Assembly (NCBI GenBank): GCA_903970565.1
Contig: CAJCJE010000463.1
Location: 1 to 5,098, forward strand
Direction: 5' to 3'
DNA: 5,098 bases
Origin: Candidatus Melainabacteria bacterium
Lineage (GTDB): Bacteria; Actinomycetota; Actinomycetes; Mycobacteriales; Pseudonocardiaceae
Positions 1 to 5,098 of this stretch are shown piece after piece. Position numbers and translations under genes: made by a program. The stretch's first letter is position 1, and each line of letters starts with the position of its first letter. Under the pieces are notes generated by a model, which ran no database searches, was not told the origin of the DNA, and saw only the letters and a program-made list of their open reading frames with translations.

Positions 1-555
1 CTCCCGCTCGACCAACACCACCGGGGCACCGTCGGCGAACAACCGTCGCGCCCACTCCTCGGCCTGCGCCGGGTCCGCGCAGGCACGCACGCCGACCGAA
101 CCCGAACCCCGGCTGGGTTTGACCACCACCCGTCCGAACCGCCGGGCCGCCGCCGCGACGGTCGCGGGTGTCGTGCAGCCGGCGAAGTCCGGTACTCCCA
201 GGCCGCGTAGGTGGTGCCGGGCGGCCAGCTTGTCGCGGCACAGGGCTATTGCGGCCGGATCAACCCCGGGCAGTCCGAGATCGCGGGCGACCTGGGCGGC
301 GGTGCCGATGAAGTACTCGCTGCTGCTGGTGATCCCGCACAGGCCGGGCAGCGCGGCGCACGTCGCCCGCACGGCGGCCGGCGAGGCAGTGTCGGTCAGC
401 CGGACGTCGAGGTCGAGTTCGGCGGCGTACGGGTAGTGCCGCTCACCCTTCGTCAGCAGCACTGGGCGCAGTCCGAGCGCCCGCGCCGCCAGGGCGAAAT
501 CCCGTCCCGTACCGGTGGTGTTGCTCTCCACCAGCACCAGCACCGGGGCGGTCAT
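1..555 (-). CDS. ATP-grasp family ligase-like protein, N-terminal 185 residues (cut by left edge)
   Basis: Reading the minus strand from ATG at 555 gives an uninterrupted 185-codon frame to the window edge. It begins MTAPVLVLVESNTTGTG, a beta-strand plus glycine turn typical of the pre-ATP-grasp (Rossmann-like) domain. Later come CRDKLAARHHL (about 106-116), matching the lysine-containing 'dK..' helix of ATP-grasp enzymes, and VVVKPSRGSGSVGV (about 143-156), the nucleotide-binding lysine (K146) followed by the flexible glycine/serine loop. The Mg-binding C-terminal half lies outside the window. Family members couple ATP to acyl-phosphate formation and ligation to an amine or thiol; the substrate is unknown here. 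The start is set by the ATGA overlap with the upstream lyase stop; I see no convincing Shine-Dalgarno sequence, so translation probably depends on coupling. The gene is last of four in an operon with PLP-enzyme and lyase genes, which suggests it activates or ligates their amino-acid product. The family call is confident; the function is not. Confidence 0.87.
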   Translation of the reverse strand, partial: MTAPVLVLVESNTTGTGRDFALAARALGLRPVLLTKGERHYPYAAELDLDVRLTDTASPAAVRATCAALPGLCGITSSSEYFIGTAAQVARDLGLPGVDPAAIALCRDKLAARHHLRGLGVPDFAGCTTPATVAAAARRFGRVVVKPSRGSGSVGVRACADPAQAEEWARRLFADGAPVVLVERE

Positions 556-2159
556 CGGCCGACCCGCGCGATCAGGGCACCGACGCCGGCCTGCCGCCGC
601 AAGCCGGCCGCCCGTACGCGGGCGGACCAGTCGAGCGCGGCCCGCACCCGCTCCTGCCAGCCGGTCACGAGCCGCTCGTGCGCACGGTCGAACGAGCCGG
701 GTCCGGGTCCGCCGCCGAAGTCGGTCGCCGCGCACACCGTCACCGGGTCCAGATCCGCCACCGTCGAACCGGGGTCCACGGCGTGGCCCTCGGCGGCGAG
801 GATGCGGCGCAGGTGGTGCGCCGCCGACGCGGTCACCATCGCGGCCCCCGGGGCCGATCCGATGCCTGCCAGGTCGGTGATCAACCTGCCGACCGCGTGG
901 TGCGCGGTCCGGAACGGCACGCCGGCGACCACGAGGCGGTTGGCCAACGCGGTCGCCACCGTGCCGTTGCGTTCGGCGTCCGCCAGCATCGTCGCCGTCC
1001 GCGGCCGTACCCCGGCGACCACCGACAGCATGAGGCCGAGCATGTCCGTCAACTGCCGCAACGCGGGCCACACCGGTGCGACGGCTTCGGTGGTGACCTC
1101 GACGGAGTTGCCGAAGGGCACCGCCCGCATCGTGCTCACCATCGCCGTCCACACGCCGATCAGGCCCCCCGCGCCGCCCTTGACATGCTCCAGGAGGAAC
1201 GGGTTGCGCTTCTGCGGCATCGCGGAGCTGGAGCCGACCAGGCTGTCCGGGAACTCGACCAGCCCGAACTCGGGCGTGCTCCACAGCTGGAGGTCGGCGG
1301 CCAGCCGCGACAGCGTGATCCCGGCCATCGCACCGGCCGACACCAGCCGAACCAGGCCATCGCGGGACGCCACCGCGTACCCCGCGTGTTCGACCGGCTC
1401 GTCGAACCCGAGCAACCGTGCGGTGTGCGCGGGATCGATCGGGAGGTCGGTGCCCGCTCCCGCCGCCGCACCCAGCGGACACCGGCGCAGTGACTGGGCG
1501 GCTTGCCAGACACCTGTGACGTCCTGCTCCAGGGCCTCGGCAATGCCGAGCAGGTACCAGCCGTAGCTGACCGGCACGGCGGGTTGGTACTGGCTGTAGG
1601 CCGGCATCACCACGTGCCGGTGCCGACGTGCGGTCGCCAGGAGCACGGCCTGCAACCGCAGCAGGTCGCCGAACAACGCCTCGATCTGTTCACGGGCCCG
1701 CAGCTGGTGCACCGTGGCCTTCAGGTCGTTGCGCGAGCGCCCGGTGTGCAGCACTCCCCCGACCTCGGGCCCGAGCGTGCCGATCAGGTGCTCCTCGTAG
1801 AGCAGATACGCTCCGCGCGCCGCCGGTCGACCGCGCAGCGCGTCGAAGTCGTTACGGCGCAACCAGTCGATCTCGTCGAGCAACGCCGCCGCGGCGGCCG
1901 GATCGATCAGCCCACGCGCGGTGAGCATGAGCAGGTGGGCCTGATCGACGGTGCTCACCCAGGGCAGCTCGGCATCGATCCCGGCGTCCGCGGTGGCTCC
2001 GAACACGATCCCGGCAGCCCGTGCGCCCAACCCCTTCGAGACCCGACCCGTGTCCACAGTGGACTTCACCGGCCGGTCGCGGGCCGGCCCGACCGCAGGG
2101 CCGACGCGGGTTGTTTCGCCGGCGGGGTTTTCGGGACCGGTGATCACGGGGGCGGCCAT
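552..2159 (-). CDS. Argininosuccinate lyase-superfamily enzyme, probably for a non-proteinogenic diamino acid
   Basis: A 535-residue member of the fumarase/aspartase superfamily, most like argininosuccinate lyase (ASL). Visible motifs are HTGRSRND (138-145), the signature loop SSAMPQKRNP (311-320) with the candidate catalytic serine among S310-S312, and PFRTAHHAVG (415-424) of the ASL C-terminal domain. Family enzymes cleave a C-N bond and release fumarate. Two usual ASL features are changed: the 'THLQ.AQP' stretch reads SQYQPAVP (189-196), putting Gln190 where the catalytic His is expected, and the 'DIH' stretch reads GAY, putting Tyr118 at the other conserved His. It is about 70 residues longer than a typical 460-residue ASL, including roughly 37 extra N-terminal residues. 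The ATG at 2159 is chosen because it overlaps the upstream stop (TGATG) and has GAGGTGG about 8-10 nt upstream; a GTG at codon 31 lacks such a site. The context suggests removal of fumarate from an aspartyl adduct made by the PLP enzyme, leaving a 2,3-diamino acid. True arginine biosynthesis is less likely, since no arg gene is nearby. Confidence 0.88.
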   Translation of the reverse strand: MAAPVITGPENPAGETTRVGPAVGPARDRPVKSTVDTGRVSKGLGARAAGIVFGATADAGIDAELPWVSTVDQAHLLMLTARGLIDPAAAAALLDEIDWLRRNDFDALRGRPAARGAYLLYEEHLIGTLGPEVGGVLHTGRSRNDLKATVHQLRAREQIEALFGDLLRLQAVLLATARRHRHVVMPAYSQYQPAVPVSYGWYLLGIAEALEQDVTGVWQAAQSLRRCPLGAAAGAGTDLPIDPAHTARLLGFDEPVEHAGYAVASRDGLVRLVSAGAMAGITLSRLAADLQLWSTPEFGLVEFPDSLVGSSSAMPQKRNPFLLEHVKGGAGGLIGVWTAMVSTMRAVPFGNSVEVTTEAVAPVWPALRQLTDMLGLMLSVVAGVRPRTATMLADAERNGTVATALANRLVVAGVPFRTAHHAVGRLITDLAGIGSAPGAAMVTASAAHHLRRILAAEGHAVDPGSTVADLDPVTVCAATDFGGGPGPGSFDRAHERLVTGWQERVRAALDWSARVRAAGLRRQAGVGALIARVGR

Positions 2160-3196
2160 CACGCCGCCACCTCGACCACGGCACCGGACACCTCGGCCAA
2201 CGACCGCCGTCCCCACAGCGTGCGGCACCAGCCGGGCCCGGCCTGTAGGGGGGTGTCCACGGTGAGCGGCGCGGTGTCCACGCCACCGCCGGTCCAGCCG
2301 TTGCCGCGCAGCCAGCCGTCGTCGTAGACGGTGTCCAGGTAGCGGTACCCCTCGTCGGGCAGCACGACGACGGTCAGGGCATCCGCGTTGCGCGCCGCCC
2401 ACCACGTCGCCGCCAGGTAGGACGCGCCACTGGTCGGGCCCATGAAAAGCGCGTGCTTGCGGTGCAGGGCCCGGGTGGCCGCGTAGGCGTCGGCCGCGCC
2501 GATCCAGTGCACCTCGTCGAACTGGCGGTGGTCCAGGTTCGCCGGGATGAGGCTGTTGCCCAGGCCCCGCAGTGTCCGGTGGCCGTCGGGCTGGCCGAAC
2601 AGCACGCTGCGGTGCGTGTCCACGCCGATCGCGGTCAGGTCCGGGAACGCCTCTCGCAGCGCGCTCGTCGTGCCGCTCATCGACCCGCCCGACCCGACCG
2701 GGCCGACCAGGCAGTCGACCTGGCCCACCTGCTCGGCGAGCAGACTCGCGACCAGCGCGTAGGAGGCCGGGTTCGCCGGATTGGAGTACTGCTGCGGGCA
2801 GAACGCCGAGGGCAGCCCCGCCATCAGCTCGGCGACTCTGGCCAACCGGGTCGGCTGGTAACCGCCACCCGGTGCGCGGTGCGACACGATGTCCACGGTC
2901 GCGCCGAGGTCCTCCAGCCTGCGCCGCAGGGGTGCGTCGATCACCGGGTCGCTGACCAGCACCAACGGCCGGCTGGTGAGGGCGCACTCCATCGCGAGCG
3001 CCAGACCGAACGTGCCGGACGTGGTCTCCACGACCGTGGTGTCCGGCTCCAGCAGGCCCTCGTCCGCCGCCCGCCGCATGATGTGCCGGGCGGGGATCAT
3101 CTTCATCAGCCGGTAGGACAGTGCGTAGAGGTTGTCGGTCAACCGGACCACCGTCGGAATCCGATACGCCTCGACAACGTCGCCGAACGCCGTCAT
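2159..3196 (-). CDS. PLP-dependent cysteine synthase-like enzyme (fold type II beta-replacement)
   Basis: A 345-residue fold-type-II PLP enzyme of the cysteine synthase/cystathionine beta-synthase family. The probable Schiff-base lysine is K32 in RLMKMIPARHI. The carboxylate-binding loop is TSGTFG (59-64), the PLP-phosphate loop is VGSGGSMSGT (167-176), and S256 in PTSGASY should contact the pyridine nitrogen. DEGYRYLDTVYDDGWL (281-296) matches the usual C-terminal end of the catalytic core; about 45 further residues follow. Family members replace a beta-leaving group on Ser or Thr derivatives with a nucleophile. The sulfhydrylase-typical Asn of TSGNTG is Thr62 here, and the segment before the lysine is shorter than in CysK, so another nucleophile (aspartate, ammonia or glutamate) is plausible. 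The start has GGAGG 7 nt upstream (3204-3208), inside the end of the MbtH-like gene, which stops 3 nt before it. With the downstream lyase it fits 2,3-diaminopropionate or 2,3-diaminobutyrate formation; that role is inferred. No activating Ser/Thr kinase or acetyltransferase is seen in the window. Confidence 0.88.
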   Translation of the reverse strand: MTAFGDVVEAYRIPTVVRLTDNLYALSYRLMKMIPARHIMRRAADEGLLEPDTTVVETTSGTFGLALAMECALTSRPLVLVSDPVIDAPLRRRLEDLGATVDIVSHRAPGGGYQPTRLARVAELMAGLPSAFCPQQYSNPANPASYALVASLLAEQVGQVDCLVGPVGSGGSMSGTTSALREAFPDLTAIGVDTHRSVLFGQPDGHRTLRGLGNSLIPANLDHRQFDEVHWIGAADAYAATRALHRKHALFMGPTSGASYLAATWWAARNADALTVVVLPDEGYRYLDTVYDDGWLRGNGWTGGGVDTAPLTVDTPLQAGPGWCRTLWGRRSLAEVSGAVVEVAA

Positions 3197-3199
3197 GGC

Positions 3200-3400
3200 T
3201 CAGCCTCCGAATCGCTGGCGCAGGCTGAGCGGACGCATGTCGGTCCACACCTGGTCGATGTGCGCAAGGCACTCCTCCCGCGTCCCCGCCGTGCCCTGGG
3301 CCCGCCACCCCGGCGGGAGGTCGCGGCCGGTTGGCCAGATCGAGTACTGCTCCTCGTGGTTCACCACGACCTGATAGGCCGTCGGCGTCTCGGGCTGCAT
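3200..3400 (-). CDS. mbtH: MbtH-like protein (NRPS adenylation-domain partner)
   Basis: A complete 66-residue protein with the whole MbtH signature: [10 protein letters not shown] (14-23), LPPGW (28-32), G36 and G39, ECL (43-45) and [11 protein letters not shown] (51-61), including the family tryptophans W22, W32 and W52. MbtH-like proteins bind NRPS adenylation domains in the cytoplasm and are often needed for their solubility or activity; they have no catalytic activity of their own. The start at 3400 is supported by GGAAAGG (3409-3415) 8 nt upstream and by the normal family length. It is the first gene of the minus-strand operon, with the PLP-enzyme start only 3 nt after its stop. It is the strongest evidence in the window that the locus serves a nonribosomal peptide pathway, with the synthetase outside the window. 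Confidence 0.97.
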   Translation of the reverse strand: MQPETPTAYQVVVNHEEQYSIWPTGRDLPPGWRAQGTAGTREECLAHIDQVWTDMRPLSLRQRFGG

Positions 3401-3421
3401 GTCCGCCGCCTTTCCCTCACT

Positions 3422-3446
3422 CGTCCGGCGCTCGCCTGCCGGACCG
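3422..3446. repeat. Inverted repeat GTCCGGC-N8-GCCGGAC upstream of mbtH
   Basis: A perfect 7-bp inverted repeat: GTCCGGC at 3423-3429 and GCCGGAC at 3438-3444, separated by 8 nt. It lies 23-44 nt upstream of the MbtH start, so it could be a dyad operator or a hairpin in the operon leader. Flanking bases extend the identity to the second pair near the plus-strand gene: CGTCCGGCG (3422-3430) is the exact reverse complement of 3539-3547, and TGCCGGACCG (3437-3446) that of 3580-3589. Confidence 0.6.
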
Positions 3447-3481
3447 CTGACACCAGCGTCGAGCAGCGGATTTGCTCGCGG

Positions 3482-3498
3482 CTATCCGCGGACTATCC
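3482..3498. repeat. Short direct repeat CTATCC, 11-bp period
   Basis: CTATCC occurs at 3482-3487 and 3493-3498, an 11-bp period, placing both copies on the same DNA face. GCGG also recurs at 3478-3481 and 3488-3491. The unit is short and may be chance; it is listed because it sits in the divergent control region next to better repeats. Confidence 0.35.
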
Positions 3499-3515
3499 CG
3501 GTGCGACGGCGGAGG

Positions 3516-3535
3516 GGAACCGAAGGTGGAACCGA
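3516..3535. repeat. Perfect 8-bp direct repeat GGAACCGA-N4-GGAACCGA
   Basis: GGAACCGA is present at 3516-3523 and again at 3528-3535 with AGGT between, giving a 12-bp period. A plus-strand -10-like hexamer (GACGGT, 3544-3549) begins 8 nt after the second copy. Tandem short direct repeats close upstream of a -10 are typical activator sites in antibiotic clusters (for example SARP-type regulators, usually heptamers with an 11-bp period). The match to that arrangement is only partial, and a shared operator for both divergent promoters is equally possible. Confidence 0.5.
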
Positions 3536-3538
3536 TAG

Positions 3539-3589
3539 CGCCGGACGGTTGCGTGATGGCATACCCCGGCCGTTCGGGCCGGTCCGGCA
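3539..3589. repeat. Second inverted pair of the GTCCGGC motif, near the amidohydrolase gene
   Basis: GCCGGAC at 3540-3546 and GTCCGGC at 3582-3588 repeat the motif seen upstream of mbtH, in the opposite relative order and 35 nt apart. The outer copy ends about 20 nt before the amidohydrolase start codon. With the 3422-3446 pair this makes four copies in 209 bp of intergenic DNA; scanning the rest of the window by eye I found only about three. Confidence 0.5.
3566..3582. other. Potential small hairpin in the amidohydrolase leader
   Basis: CCGGCC (3566-3571) and GGCCGG (3577-3582) can form a 6-bp stem with a GTTCG loop, 27 nt before the start codon. It has no following T-run, so it is not an intrinsic terminator for either strand. 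It may be a leader structure or simply G+C-rich chance. Confidence 0.3.
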
Positions 3590-3596
3590 CACGAGA

Positions 3597-3606
3597 CAGG
3601 TCGAGG
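3597..3606 (+). promoter_or_regulatory. Ribosome binding region of the amidohydrolase gene
   Basis: The bases before ATG 3610 read ACAGG then TCGAGG. ACAGG leaves 9 nt to the start and GAGG only 3 nt, so the first is the more normally spaced element. No comparable site precedes the in-frame GTG (3553) or ATG (3556), which supports 3610 as the start. Confidence 0.5.
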
Positions 3607-3609
3607 CCC

Positions 3610-4905
<1,296 letters not shown>

Positions 4906-4925
4906 CCGGACAGAAGGAGACAGCG

Positions 4926-5098
4926 ATGAAGGGTCCTGAACGGATCGCCGTGTTCTGCGGCGCCAACCCCGGACGAGGAGGCGCCTACCTGGCCCAGGCC
5001 GCCAGGTTGGGCACCGAGTTGGGCAGGCGCGGCCTCGGTCTGGTCTATGGCGGGAGTGCCGAGGGCGTGATGGGCGCGGTGGCCGACGCGACACTCGC
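4926..5098 (+). CDS. LOG-family (TIGR00730-like) phosphoribohydrolase, N-terminal 57 residues (cut by right edge)
   Basis: The frame from ATG 4926 stays open to the window edge. It reads IAVFCGANPG (7-16), then a helix ending in LGTELGRRGLGLVYGG and SAEGVMGAVADA, the N-terminal half of the Rossmann-like LOG / 'lysine decarboxylase-like' family. Characterised members release a nucleobase (cytokinin or another purine/pyrimidine) from a nucleoside 5'-monophosphate. The family's diagnostic PGGxGTxxE motif would lie just beyond the window, so activity cannot be confirmed. The usual YGGG..GLMG reads YGGSAEGVMG, a mild variation. AAGGAG (4914-4919) sits 6 nt before the ATG and fixes the start. The gene begins 20 nt after the amidohydrolase stop with no terminator between, so they should share a transcript. 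Older annotations may call it a lysine decarboxylase, which is a misnomer. Confidence 0.88.
   Translation, partial: MKGPERIAVFCGANPGRGGAYLAQAARLGTELGRRGLGLVYGGSAEGVMGAVADATL

Larger units (their letters stand above)
3401..3609. promoter_or_regulatory. Divergent intergenic control region between the mbtH operon and the amidohydrolase operon
   Basis: This 209-bp stretch separates two divergent start codons and is the only sizeable non-coding sequence in the window, so both promoters should lie here. No strong -35/-10 pair is visible. Weak -10-like hexamers are GACGGT (3544-3549) on the plus strand and GATAGT on the minus strand (about 3491-3496). The region is dense in short repeats, listed separately, which suggests binding by one or more pathway regulators. 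Promoter positions are inferred by eye only. Confidence 0.6.

Noticed and set aside
211..1566. A 451-residue plus-strand open frame opposite the lyase and ATP-grasp genes
   Set aside because: Composition is Arg/Ala/Pro/Thr/Ser-rich without motifs, and the opposite strand carries conserved enzymes with family signatures; a typical high-G+C shadow frame.
552..3308. A single 918-residue minus-strand protein
   Set aside because: Only the part after ATG 2159 resembles a protein family. The upstream part runs out of frame across the clear PLP-enzyme and MbtH genes and is Arg/Pro/Gly-rich nonsense.
2453..3538. A 361-residue plus-strand open frame opposite the PLP enzyme
   Set aside because: Arg/Val/Gln/His-rich antisense shadow that crosses the MbtH gene and the intergenic region; no recognisable domain.
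3566..3582. An intrinsic terminator
   Set aside because: The hairpin has no T-run on either strand and lies in the leader of the plus-strand operon.
3472..3609. 46 extra N-terminal residues on the amidohydrolase
   Set aside because: The stretch covers the divergent promoter repeats, shows no family similarity and has no ribosome binding site at its start; ATG 3610 gives a normal family length.

Overview
The window comes from a high-G+C actinomycete: coding strands are strongly G/C at third codon positions, genes are tightly overlapped, and an MbtH-like protein is present. Family content suggests a Streptomyces or Pseudonocardiales-type genome, but the genus cannot be fixed from this stretch. 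It looks like part of a nonribosomal peptide (NRPS) or related specialised-metabolite gene cluster, although no NRPS gene lies inside the window.

Layout. Two divergent transcription units leave a 209-bp control region at 3401-3609. The minus-strand unit, in order of transcription, is an MbtH-like protein (3400-3200), a PLP-dependent cysteine-synthase-like enzyme (3196-2159), an argininosuccinate-lyase superfamily enzyme (2159-552) and an ATP-grasp enzyme that runs off the left edge (555-1). Spacing is 3 nt, then a 1-nt overlap (TGATG), then a 4-nt overlap (ATGA), so the four genes are almost certainly one translationally coupled operon. The plus-strand unit is an M20-family N-carbamoyl-amino-acid hydrolase/allantoate amidohydrolase-like enzyme (3610-4905) and, 20 nt later, a LOG-family nucleoside-monophosphate phosphoribohydrolase-like gene cut by the right edge (4926-5098).

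How the genes may work together. A cysteine-synthase homologue next to an argininosuccinate-lyase homologue is, to my recollection, the pairing proposed to make 2,3-diaminobutyrate or 2,3-diaminopropionate in uridyl-peptide (pacidamycin) and lipopeptide (friulimicin-type) clusters. In that scheme the PLP enzyme beta-substitutes an activated Ser/Thr with aspartate, and the lyase removes fumarate to leave a beta-amine. The MbtH protein would assist an NRPS adenylation domain using the product. The ATP-grasp enzyme would activate a carboxylate or ligate the product. This pathway is inference. The lyase lacks two histidines expected in true argininosuccinate lyases, and the PLP enzyme has an altered substrate loop, which argues that neither is housekeeping Arg or Cys biosynthesis.

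The intergenic region is rich in short repeats: four copies of GTCCGGC/GCCGGAC in two inverted pairs, and a perfect GGAACCGA direct repeat with a 12-bp period. These are the best candidates for regulator binding sites.
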